Assembly (NCBI GenBank): GCA_026936325.1
Contig: JAPTHN010000011.1
Coordinates: 997,001 to 1,061,000, forward strand
Direction: 5' to 3'
Length of the DNA stretch: 64,000 bases
Source: Platynereis dumerilii
Taxonomy: Eukaryota > Annelida > Polychaeta > Phyllodocida > Nereididae
Under the pieces are notes generated by a model. It was given only the letters and a program-made list of their open reading frames with translations. It made no database searches and was not told where the DNA came from. Below, piece after piece: positions 38,670 to 50,089 of the stretch (within the stretch, counting starts at the first letter, position 1; every line of letters starts with the position of its first letter). A program made the translations under genes and the position numbers.

Positions 38670-39298
38670 AATTATGTATTCCAGGGCTTAAGATAAAGAT
38701 GATTAAAGTTTTCAGACTCATAAACCTGAGTTTTCTCTTTTTTACATGCACACAGAGGTGAAAATGCAAAGTTTTCCTCTATCGGCGGCCATATTGGACG
38801 CCATCTTGAATAACAAGTTCATCAATCCCAAGACTTGAATGAAAATGCAAAAATTGAATTCAGCATACCAGATATAGTCTGTATGGTAAATTTTGTGAGT
38901 TTCTCATGCTCAGAAATGCTTTTATGGTCTCATTCATGCAAAAAATGGACAAAACGCGGTCGCCGCGGGTTCCTCATATAACCCTCCGTAGCAAAAATTT
39001 GCACCACTTTTGGCAACTACAGACACCAGATTGGTTATATATGATGTTCAGGCAAATGCATTGTGGCATTGGAATTTTTCTGGCAGGCGGGGTACACCTG
39101 GCCAATTTTTTCCTAACCCAGGGCCTGTACTAGATAGAAGAAGCCCTCATCTTGCACGCTAGACAGCAAATCTGGGGTCAGACATGCTAAGTACCAGGAT
39201 TATGGCTGATGCTTGAGGTCATTCTCATTTTCTTCCACTGATGTTGCATAATGATGAGAGAAAATGTGAATGGTAATCACACTTTTACAGTTTTTGTT

Positions 39299-39515
39299 TG
39301 GTTGTCACTTCACATTAAACCACAAATGGTTTGTCACATCATTTCTAACTTGAAATTGTCCATCAAATCACTTCTATCCTCAAGTTGCTTGTCAAATCAA
39401 CTTTAAGTTGAAGTTGTTTCTCACATCATGCCAAGCTTAACATGACATCGTTTGCCACATCACGTTGAAATTTAAGTTGTTTGTCAAATCACATTAAACT
39501 TAGGAGTTGGTTGAC
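39299..39515 (+). repeat. Minisatellite, ~29-34 bp unit, about seven units
   Basis: Successive units resemble GTTTGTCAAATCACATTAAA followed by CTTAAAGTT-type text, with GTTTGTCACATCA, GTCCATCAAATCA, GCTTGTCAAATCA, GTTTCTCACATCA and GTTTGCCACATCA as unit starts. B1 has no array at the equivalent place (about 21400-21420), so it arose or expanded in B3. Confidence 0.85.
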
Positions 39516-40041
39516 ATATATTCGAGACAAGTTGATTCATTTTGAAATTAGAAATGTCTACATTACAAGAGGCACCTACATACATACGTCTGTAAGACAA
39601 AATCTGAGCAAGAAAATGAGATGAGTTAGCCTAGCATTTAAAATGTTTCTAATATGCCGAAAAGGGATGCCAAAAATATTGAGATGTCAAGTGACATGAT
39701 GGTATAAAGGAGTCGGAAGCAGCACTAATTTCCGTTTGAGTACTTAGCGAAGTTGTAAGTAGAGCGAGTGAGTTCAAAAAATAAGGAAACTTGTGTTATT
39801 GAGATGGGAGCTTAGCAGAGATGAATGGTTCAAAATAATCCAGCCTCACAGGGCAAGTAGAGATTGCAAGGGCATTGCGAGTGCCTTTGGAGGGTACAAG
39901 GGGATGGGGGAGGACAGTTTTGGTCTTGAATAAGAAGCTGAAAATTGCAAGATCCTCAGATGGCCACAGAGGCCAGCAAAGAGAGTGCGAGCAGCTTTAG
40001 GAGCAGTTCTCTGGAGCATCTATCAATCATTGGCTGCTTAT

Positions 40042-40103
40042 ACTAGAACTGGGCTTAATAGGCTGCACTTACCATATCTATCTATCTATCTATATATCTA
40101 TAT
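40042..40103 (+). mobile_element. 5'-truncated SINE tail with (CTAT)n
   Basis: The text AGAACTGGGCTTA...GGCTGCACTTACCATAT plus (CTAT)n is the last ~60 bp of the SINE at 12597-12935. It interrupts B3 between GCTGCTTATA and TGGCCCACTTT, where B1 (about 21895-21912) reads continuously. It is therefore an independent, severely 5'-truncated insertion of the same family. Confidence 0.8.
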
Positions 40104-41070
40104 GGCCCACTTTGTGGGTGTGACAACCAGCCATGGTAGCCAACAAGGGTGTGCAAACCTGACACTCGACCAACAATTTGCCCTCCTGCTTCACACTTGT
40201 AGCCTATTGGCCACAGGAGACACAGCCACTAACCTTGACCTAAAAACTGCCCAAAAAGTGCAAGAATCAGCCCAGCCAAAAAGGATAAACAACCCAGACA
40301 ATTGGGACAGCATGGTCATTACTCAGACCCACTGCTTCCTTCGTGTTTTTACATTAGAATTACAACCGTACTACTCACTCAATCAAGAAGGTAAATTTTC
40401 TATGAATTTTTACTTGAGTTGATTTCACTCCAAAATTCCAAATAAATAATTGTTGCACCAGAATTTGTAAGGAGAATATTTATGTGGTAACGAGGTTTAT
40501 GAACATTATATACATGGAATAGATGTTTTGAAAATGTACTTGACCTTTGTTGGCATGAGAAATGGAGAGGCGGTTGAACAATAGTCTCATGGCGGCCAGT
40601 GAAACTTGCAGAGGAAGAGATCATCGAGAGCAAGACTGCTAGGGGAGACCTATTCATGTAAAATTTTCATAACCTATGATTTGACTCGAGAGCAAAAAAT
40701 ATTCAAAATTGCTGCTATGAGTGTCAAAATTGATTTAATTGCAAAGAAGGAAATAAGCAATTAAATAGACCATTACAGATGCATGTGGAATGACTGCAAT
40801 TACTGAAAAGATTGGGTATTAATGTGGTTAGCAGAGTAATTTACATCTGCTCAACTAGGTTCAGTTATCAAGCCTCACACGACTATCAATGCAGCATTGC
40901 TTCTACTTTAAATGGAAAGCTCAACCTTGGCAATTGTGGCATTTGCATTTGTGACAAACAAACACATTAGCAGTAACTGCTCTTAAATGAATATGCCAGA
41001 GCAGCGCAACATTTAGGCATGACAAATGCTTCTAACACATTCTTTCCTTCCTTCTAAAATATGACCACCA

Positions 41071-44000
41071 GTGATCCCATTTGCTAACAAAAGATTAGGA
41101 CAAGGCAGTGCATCAATAAACACAAGAACCTTGAACCACAGATGGCATAGCTAAATGCATAATACACGAGAAGCCAGGGCAATTATCTAAATGTATTTTT
41201 CATAGAAGCTTGATGAAGTCATTCAGGTCCCCTGACCACCATTACTCCAGATTGATAAGGCACAAGTGAGGCTGCTTACCAGTGCATGGGTGGGTCTTGT
41301 CTGACCACTATCTGACCACTACTTGTCCACAGTCCATTGCTGGTCCCTTACCAGGCCACCTTCATTTCTGGTTCCTTGGCAGCATCCATGGTGGCATGGA
41401 GACGGTCACATGTTTGTGTCGCCATGACATTGTGTGTGATTGTGTCACGCTGGGCAGCCAGGGCAGGTGAGAGGTGAAGGGAGTTGTCTATCAGCACCAA
41501 GGCCATTCCATCTCACTGTTAAATACTTTTTACTGTTCTGTATTGTTTCCTTTTCTTGTCAAGGATTTATCTCTTGTCAACTAAAGACATCCTGACTGTC
41601 CATGGCTTTCGTACAGTGGCAGAGTGGGTCTGGGCGTATTCTTCCATTCAGAAAGCACTCAAGTCTCATGTTTGAAGAGACAAGACAGACAGCAGACAGA
41701 CAACAAGACAGAGAGCTGTCCATGCCAAAACCATCATGACCTTTCTGAGATACTTCAAATATGGTGAATGGGCAAAGCTTGTCAAAAACGTCGGCAGGCC
41801 AACCATCCGGCCAGGACAGAGCAATGGAGGGCAATGTATACAGGCCAATTCAAGAACACTTTTCACAGCCATATTATGGGACCAGTCCTTCATGAACCGA
41901 TCAGCCACCATTGAGGATTTCCCCACTTCCACTGAAAGGCAGCAATCTGGAGATTGGATGGAGGTCCCAGGCTGTATTGTTGGTCTGTCATTACGGTAAT
42001 CTAGAACTAGCACATCTCAACAGACTCAGTGTGTTGATCAGGTGTATTCTACCCTAAATACATGTACCATGATGCCATGGATTTGCTTAATCTTGTGTTT
42101 ATTCTTTGAGAAGGGCTTTCATCACAATGATATGTCTTTTGGTATTAAAGCAGACTGGTGCTGTGATCCATGCAATTGCTGCCATGCTTTTTAATGAGGA
42201 TAATTCCCTGAGAACGCTTTGTCATTTAGCTCTATTAGTTACGGTTGGTCAGACTAAATCAGGGTGCTTGTTGGCTGCTCTTGGTGCTATTGATGTCTGT
42301 AGGTTGGTTGAGCAGGGGGCAGGGGGACAATCTGCACTGAGTATCGTCCCACAGTGGCTTGGTTGGTCAGAAACCAAAACTTTATTTTGCATGTTGAACA
42401 ATTAGCCATTTGTTGCTGGGTTTCATCTTAAGCCATCACCTCAAAGCATTGCCGAGGTAGCAGAGCAAAGCAATTTGGCTCAGCATTGCAACGCTTTGTT
42501 AATTAGTCTCCACATGTCAAATGAGGCCTGCTTTTGAAATAGGCAGAGAGAGAGAGCGCTGCAAGTCATCAACATGTGAAAGTTTTTCTGTTCCTCTGTG
42601 CCCCTTGTCAAATTTCCAAGATTTATCACTGGGATCAGAAGATGGCCAGGCAGCAATTATCCTACTGCGGTGAAGACAACAGAGCTCCAGAACAAAGCCT
42701 ATCTTGTTGTAGCTGTTGGAGTACCAGTGTGTCCATTGTGTATTATACTTTCATAATTTCTTGTCTTTCTTTTTTCCAGGTTTTCGGGATAGGAATGAAG
42801 AAATTTCATTCTGCTGGTAATTCCTAACAAAAATTCGTAATTCGTAATCGACAGATGCGACATTGTGACCAAACGATATAAAAATTCATTGGTGAGTAGT
42901 TTTTCTCCCTCATTATATAAATATGCATAGCAGATTGAAATAGGCCAAACATTTAATGCTATCAAAGCTCACAAACCACACAGTGACCACAATGCATAGG
43001 ACATATGATAATCATTATCTTGATAAAGCTTGAGTATCATATTTCCAAAGGAGGAGTTTGCATAACAGTTGAGCTGTCCTCCACACTGTTTCAAATGGTT
43101 TTGCTCTGGAGTTGCTTGGCCCTGATAGAGACTGGCATGCACTGAGCATATGATAAGCTTTTCAAGTCCCTCGAGATTTGGCAACCTCATGAGGAGGCGA
43201 CTTTTGTCTGAAACTTTTTGGCCATAAGATAGAGAGATTACGTTTTCTATGGAGACAATGGCCACCTCAAGTACAGTACACCCTGTTGCCTTGGAAACAA
43301 AACAATGGCCTTCTTTAATATCACCACATTTTTAAAAGCAACAAGTGCTTTATTGATTGGAATTAACGTGGTACATACAAACTAGAGCTGTTGCAAAATG
43401 TCCTATGCAAGTATTCAATTTGCAAAATAAAAGCAGCTGAAGTGGGTATAATGTACTGGAAGACTTATCATGCTGCTATTGTTGTTTACTTTCACCCTGC
43501 AAACGAAACAACCATCAAAGACACCTCAAACAAGCCCACTGAATCAATTTGCATTACACTTAAATGAAGCAAAACAATTCAACAAGGGTTCTTGATTGAA
43601 TTAATTTGTTATGCCTAATATGGGGCTGCATGAAATAATGTTGTCATATTAAAAAAATAGTTTGTTGATTGGTTCTTTGTGTGACAAATCGCCCGACTGA
43701 GGAGAATTTCAAAGGATATCACTTAGCTCTAGTTGTGGATAGAAAAGCATCTCACAATTGGATTGATCGATAAACTTTATTTCATGAGTGTAAAACCTAT
43801 GAAGTATAATACTTATTTACAATAGGAACTTCATAGTGCAGAACTGAAAATACACTGATCAAAAGGTTTCCTGATGGTGTTTCACAGTCCCTTTGACACT
43901 TTTCCACAAAAAACTGACCCGTCAGTCGAATTAGATATAAATCAGAATAAGCAGTGAAAGACAAGACAGTTGTATAAGGTTACTGTGGCATTATTCCACC

Positions 44001-46679
44001 TCAGCAAATCAAAACTAAATGTCATAATCAGAAATATGCATGAACAACTACATTCATCAAGGAAAGATATAAAGACCACTGAACATTTAGGTAAAATGCA
44101 GAATTGCAGATTGTAAAATTTGTAATTTAGAGAACAGGAATAATCAATTAGAACTTGCGAACATGCTGATGTGATGGAGCGAGCTTTGATCTCTTCTTTA
44201 ACACTTGTAATAATTTTCACATCAACACGAGATTACAAGTTGAATGGAGATTCAGTAATTAGCCAGAATAACAAAACTGTAATTTATAACGTAATTTATA
44301 ACGCATCCGATAACTGATCTTGCCAATGAGTTGCCCTTTTTGAAAAGAACCTGTCAATAGTGTATTACATGATTCTTCCAGCAGATTTTGTGTTCGTGAG
44401 ATGTGTCAAAAGTTTTCATTGATGTTTTAGTTGTAGGGGTATCCCCTCCGAGCATCTCTACACTCTCATCACAATCTTTGGACATCAATTTTGTGAGTTA
44501 ACCAGCCTCATTTGACAGGTGGTCTTAATCACCTAATCTCAGCCTATCATATATCAGCCAGTGGATGACAGTATCAGATATCAAGTCTGCTCAAGACTGA
44601 TGCCGTCAACTCCCAGACTGATCTGTGTCAACCCATTGCCATCAGTCATATGGAGGCATTTTGGTAACAGCATCTCCATTCAGCTGATTAAGTGATACAC
44701 TCAAAAAAGCTTGAATAATTAAGATAGAGAAGCTCAGAAATCAAGAGAGATCAGTTTTTGTGATAGGCAAAGACGAGATGCAAGTATAATCTATGAGACA
44801 GGCATCACCATACATTGGCAAACCAAATCCAAACCAAATCCAAATCACATATCACATTAAGGCATTTAACCAAATAATCCTATTCAAGAGAATGATCACA
44901 AGATATATCAATTTCACAGCTGCATCAGCAAATGTCCATCACATATGCAATAGAAACAATGTATCTTTCTTAGTCTGTCCCTCTGCTACGGATGGTGGTG
45001 GGGCCAGTAGCCCTCTGATCGAAGGTGTTTATGTGGTTGTAATGCTGCTTTGTAACCGAATACAAGGCAGATTAAGAACCAGCCAGAGACCGGCATAGAG
45101 AAAGGATCTATGTCTGCTTGAGCATATCACAGGGCAGAGACATGTCGGATGATTGAGTATTTGTTGCATTAGAGTTCACTTTGCAGAACTCCATCAAAGC
45201 TCTTGCCTGCAGCTGAAGATTTAGAGACACAGAGGAGAGCTGTAGACAGGGATCAATTAGCCAAAAGCTGCTGTCTCTCTCAGAAGCAACAAATGGAAAG
45301 GCTGTAACACAAGACTTGCATCTCAATCAGCTGCCATTGAGAGCAGGATGGTATCCTTTGTTTCAATAGACTCTTGTCATACAGTTGCACTGTTGCTTGT
45401 TTTCAAACATACAACCAAACCAAACATCACACATCAAACAGACTTTGAATCCCAATATATTGCAGGATAGAGTTTCAAGCGTGAACAATATACGAATGAT
45501 ACAGTACAGAGGGTACCTCATTACATACAAATGTACATTCCGATATGTAAGGCAAGATGCCACTCGGCAATAAGCTGTTAAGCACTGTATCATTTGAATA
45601 TAAATTTCAAAGAAGCCAATTTCAAACAGTAGTCTATGCCAGTGTGAGAGTGCTCATTTATTTCAATAGGCTTCATCAGATATGTCGTTGTTACTGAAGT
45701 GGGCCATATATTCCTCCAGCACAAAACATTCAGAGATACTATGATAGTGAACAAGCGGAGAAATCCAGGGCTCGAAATTCTTCAAAACTTGTGTCATAGG
45801 AATCGATGCTGGAGAAAGTTTCTGTCGAGTCCGGAAGGGAATCAATGGAGACAAACACTGGCTGACTAGATTTACATTTGACTCAGTGTTTGCCTGGTTT
45901 GAAGTTTAAGGGGAGATTGAGTCTGGGAGATGTGTCTAGCCAATGTAACAACTCAGCAGTAGTCAGTAGCACTATAGACGCAGTGTTAGCCAACTGCTCA
46001 GAGAGGGAATTGTGCCGAGGGAGGGAATTGTCCCCCAATGTCAGCAGTGACTCATTTGGCAACATCGTTTTATGGACACACAGGAGGAGGAAGCTGATGG
46101 GTTTGCTGCTGGTGAAGGCTGCTTTCTTCTGCTCCCTCCCTCGTCCTTGGGTTTTCCCCCATCTTGCCGCTTTCCTTTTCCACTTCACTCAGAGAGCTGC
46201 TCGAGAGCCCAAACATTGCTCACCTTGTAGCATCAACGATTCAACATAAGCAGCATTGGTTTTGGTGCAAGAGGCTGGAGCAAGAGACTGGAGCAGATGG
46301 CATCTTCCCAAAACTCCATTCCTCCAAGTGTTGTCAAGCCCCTCTACTTGCCTCAAGCAAGCCCTATTCATATGTGTTAACCCCACAAGGTACTTCTGGC
46401 AGAGGGCAGACTGCAGGGCCTGACTCTTGGGCAAACTCGAGGTCCCCCAATGCTATTCTTGTCCTGAAAAACAACAAAGCTTGGCAACGAACATGTAAAC
46501 CATCGAGAAAGTTTATTCAAACAATTTTTGACATAACTTGAATCAACATGACTGCATTCAAATTTCTGATGAAATACCCCTCATCTAAACAAAATTATAA
46601 TATAACTTTCAGACTTTGCACAATCCATTGAAGGGGGCAATTTAAACCATTAATTTGATGGCTCATATTAATTTCAGAG
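41071..46679. other. Single-copy stretch after B3, no recognised gene
   Basis: I found no copy of this stretch elsewhere in the window and no convincing exon. Open frames such as 41666-42013 (minus), 42106-42405 and 45878-46249 lack recognisable domains and flanking splice logic. Small features seen: CCAAATC repeats near 44817-44850, GGGAGGGAATTGT-type direct repeats near 46000-46030 and a repeated TAATTTATAACG near 44280-44302. If 41070-55540 is one inverted block (see findings), this is its left part. Confidence 0.4.
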
Positions 46680-47285
46680 TTTGTCGTTATGTGCCAGTAT
46701 TTGTTGATATCTAAGGATATGTGGCCTGGTTGGCGGCGGTATATCTGAGAGCTCTGGGCTTATGTGCGATCACCAAAGCAGCCAATGCAGGATGCAATGA
46801 GAATAAAGTGAGGAATGGAGGGCTGGTGAGGCGATCCCTAGATATAAATTTATGAGAAGATGCTATTCACCAGCTCCCAGGGCACCAATGGCACCATCCT
46901 GCTACCACCCTCCTCATACATGTACATGCTCTATTGATTTCAATTAACCCCTTCTTTCTGCTTTAACTCATTTGCGTTTGTGCTGCAGCACAGTTACATC
47001 ATTAATCCACTGAAAATCACTAAATCAAAAGTTATTGGGTGTAACGGCAAACTGCAGGAAGAGGGATTGTATTCCACCGTTCCTATACCCTCATAAATGT
47101 TTAAAAAATATTGACATCACCTTTGCCCGGTCGGACATTTACTACCTCTTTAGTGTACCTTAACTTAGTCTGGATATTTACAAAGTAACATTGTTACAGA
47201 GCTAAGCGAGTCATGTACATGTAACTTGTGATCCTGCCCAAAGGCAAGACTGGTGGTAATCTTGGCAGTTTCACTACATAGCTAG
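46680..47285 (+). repeat. Local duplication C, copy C1
   Basis: Matches C2: CCAGTATTTGTTG (46697/50130), TGATGTGCGATCACCAA-like text (46762/50196), GATGCTATTCACCAGCTCCC-like text (46859/50306), TTTCAATTAACCCCTT (46938/50378). The last part, GAGCTAAGCGAGTC to TTTCACTA, resembles 51948-52012. The gap in C2 is filled mainly by the foldback element at 50672-51818. Confidence 0.75.
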
Positions 47286-49655
47286 ATCCCTGTGGCCTAA
47301 TTAGAATAATTATATAGGTACAAATGCTGGCTGGACAAACAGTGATGGCACCACATCAACTCTGTTCAGAAGCAGATAGCTATAGTGGACAAGTTTACAT
47401 TTTGTACGGCATACATGGCATCCATTATTGCATTGTCAGATCTGGCTCTTACTACTGTATGCGCCCTATGGTCAGGCCCACAATATATTTGCTTTATTAC
47501 ATTGGGTCTATGTCCACAGAAATCTGTCATTCTCCTCAGTATATACAATATTTATCCCTATGTGATCCTACATATTGTTTAGGTCCAGCAAAATTCTGGC
47601 AAAGCTTAGTGCTGTCTTCTTTCAGTTTGTTGAATTCTCCTCTCAGCACATTGAGCGTAGCTACCTGCTCCACAGCATTTCATCTCCACACGGAGTCCTC
47701 AGTGGCCTTGTGTTGCTCGGTGTGGTCCAGTTATGCACTTGTGTTTGCTAACAAACCTCAGTCAGAGGATCATTAGCACTGGAGCGTTACTTACATTTAT
47801 TGTTACCATAACAACAGCGCACATTCTTTTTGTCAATGTGCTGAGGGATTCCTGATGGTTGTCCTGGAATCTGTTGTCAGAGATTATTATGTGGGAAGTG
47901 TGTATGGTATATAGAGAGGACACACATTTGCTGGATTGTGCCCGTGTTTTCATCAGCATTTATTGCACACTGACCAACACGCCATGAGTGGTTGGTCAAC
48001 ACACCCTACCAATTGCATTGCACTTCTGAGACTTGGCTATGTGAGGGCGAGAGCATACACTAAGAGAAAGGCAATTCTCAGTTTGGACTCAGTTCCACAA
48101 TTGCTATGGCATTTGCTCATCAATATTGACTTTGACATGCTATGAATTTACAGGAGATGGAAATGTAGTTTTCCACAATGATATGGGTATTTGGTTGAAG
48201 CAAGTTATTGGAGTTGCTCCCAATGAATAGATATCGAGTGGGCTTCTTTCGTATTTGCCTTCACCCTCTTGCTAGATACAATCTTACATGCTGTTGCTGC
48301 TTACTCTGGACATCAGACTCATGTAACAAACTCCTTGACAGTTGCCTGGCAATGTCTACCCAGTTTTAAGACAGGTCATACAAGACACAGGAACGTGTGT
48401 TCCCCTGCACACCCCCCTTGCCCCTATATACTCCATGTATACCCTGGCTGTCAACAGTGACTCAACAGTAGTGGAAAACTGTCAGACTGGGACATTTCTG
48501 GCCAGAGCAGCAAAGAGCACATTTACAGAATGACAGCTGAAGCCAACCAACCTGAAGTGTGCCCTCTGAGGTCACAGCAACTTGCGAGATTATGCAAGAA
48601 AATAGAACTTTGTGTATCAGCTGTCATCAGGCTATATCTTCTCCTATTCTTTGTTTGTTTTCCTGTATATATGTGAATAGTGTCTTGTTGTTGTGTTTTG
48701 GCTGAGAAATTCACTACCATCCTCAATAGAAGAGTGCCACAGAATGGATCAGACAGGTTACTATATAAGTCTATTCTGCTAGGCCTATATACTACTACTA
48801 TCCATACAGATTTACACTGGATAGTATTCATGTCTCAATGTATCTTTAAAATTGCCGACCAAACGAAGAGACAAAAAGTTTATTTGTCAAATGTCTTGTT
48901 AAATTGAGCATTTCACTAAATATACATTGTAGCAATCAAGTGCACGGAATATGACACAAAAAGAAAAAACACTTTTCACTCAACAGATTTACATAAGCAT
49001 CCTTGGTAGCATACATAACTCTGCAAACATAACTTCCTTTGCTACTTCTAGTGGTCTTTTTATATATGGAAGACCACGTCTTTGATGATTTTATGATTTG
49101 CCAAAAGGTTTACTTCTTTTTTATCTGATCTCTCCTTTGGTTCATTATCAGTTTGATGTAGCAAAGAGACTATTCAGTTGTATCAATGCTATCAGTTTCC
49201 CTTTCATAAGGACTTTAGATTAAGATCCCAGACAACCTGAGACAAGCTACGAAAACTCAGATTGGCTGCTTCAGTTAACAATAGATTAAACAGCATAGAA
49301 TGCACATAAGTAGATCAGAGGATAACTCAGCAGACCTTGGAAGATGTAGAAGGCACTGTTCACAATCATTTTACCGAGAAACTCTCTCTTTTATCCACCA
49401 GAAATCCGCAGATTAGAAGCTTCCGACACTTATTCTAAGTATACATGACTGCTTTACAGAGTAGCTCATGTCATATTGTACAGCAAATATCAACAGTGCA
49501 TATATGTCTTAGCAGCACCAGCAATCCCCCTCTTCCCGCCCCATGAGGCAGCAGGAGATGTTAATAGCTGCACATGATACATTCTTCTTCATCCGCATCG
49601 ATCCTGCAGGACCTCCACCCCACAGCTTCTATACAATGCTTGGAGGTTTTCTTGG
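47286..49655. other. Single-copy stretch between C1 and C2, no recognised gene
   Basis: No second copy in the window. The longest open frame (47324-47776, 150 codons) is rich in Tyr, Ser and Cys, shows no domain I recognise and has no conserved partner, so it is not called. No transposon ends or RNA gene signatures were seen. Confidence 0.4.
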
Positions 49656-49985
49656 GGCTGCATATTTTCATCAGCCCACATTTTGGTCCTTTCATCCAGC
49701 ACAAGGGATTAAAGCCCTCTTGCCCCTAAATCACATGCTACATGATCACAAAGTGCCCATTTATTTTTTAAGCTCTACAATCTCCGGTAAATCTCACAAA
49801 CCTCTTTGTCACTGTTATGTACTAATGCCTCTTGTATAATGGTGCAGTAATGCGGCTGGGTGCAGATATGATGTTAAGGAGGGCATCTTTCACGTACATA
49901 CTTTACACCTTTTAAGATTGTCCCTAAATGATTACTTTGTGGTGACCTGTTATCATCGAAGAAGCTCAATAAAATGCCATATAAG
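49656..49985 (-). repeat. Short duplicated block, inverted partner of 56370-56695
   Basis: Reverse-complement match to the sequence just upstream of B2: TTGGTCCTTTCATCCAGCAC (49682), CCCTCTTGCCCCTAAATCAC (49716), GGGTGCAGATATGAT (49858), GAAGCTCAATAAAATG. The match ends at the same point as the start of B2 (56697). It is therefore a copy of the DNA upstream of a B unit, lying inverted next to the displaced inverted tail of B3. Confidence 0.8.
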
Positions 49986-50089
49986 GTCAAGATTTGCAAT
50001 AGCCAGTTGCCTCCTGAACTGACAGCTGCTTCGTCAGTATTTCTGGATGCCCAGGAGCTGTGTTTCCATCTGACAGTTATCCATTGATC

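Larger units (their letters stand above)
33882..39132 (+). mobile_element. Academ-like TIR transposon, 5.25 kb, GAT target duplication
   Basis: The ends are inverted copies beginning TAGTACAGGCCCTG. The long inverted match covers about 33882-34360 on the left and about 38690-39132 on the right, then resumes on the right at 37900-37998 beyond a nested insert. GAT flanks both ends (33879-33881, 39133-39135). B1 at 21301-21320 shows the empty site, AAGAGGATGGC, with GAT once. The interior encodes remains of a large protein with an XPG/FEN1-like region on the plus strand. Academ elements are known for 3-4 bp target duplications and an XPG-type nuclease domain; the assignment rests on that knowledge. 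A segment of the left end (34131-34285) is repeated at 34508-34665. Confidence 0.8.
32471..41070 (+). repeat. Cluster B segmental duplication, middle copy B3 (head)
   Basis: B3 starts at the equivalent of B1 19600, so it lacks the first ~4.7 kb of the unit. Pairs: 32471-32810 with 19610-19945 and 63225-63560; 33150-33880 with 20510-21307; 39133-39240 with 21308-21400; 39540-41070 with 21420-23010. Its interior is split by the transposon at 33882-39132. A minisatellite (39299-39515) and a short SINE tail (40042-40103) are private to it. Homology with B1 stops near 41070; the continuation lies inverted at 55540-52200. Confidence 0.83.

Noticed and set aside
33882-39132. Polinton or other virus-like element, because of the long inverted ends
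   Set aside because: No integrase, polymerase or capsid-like reading was seen, the length is only 5.25 kb and the target duplication is 3 bp; a plain Academ-like DNA transposon fits better.
47324-47776. 150-codon open frame
   Set aside because: No recognisable domain, skewed composition, no conserved partner and no splice or promoter context.
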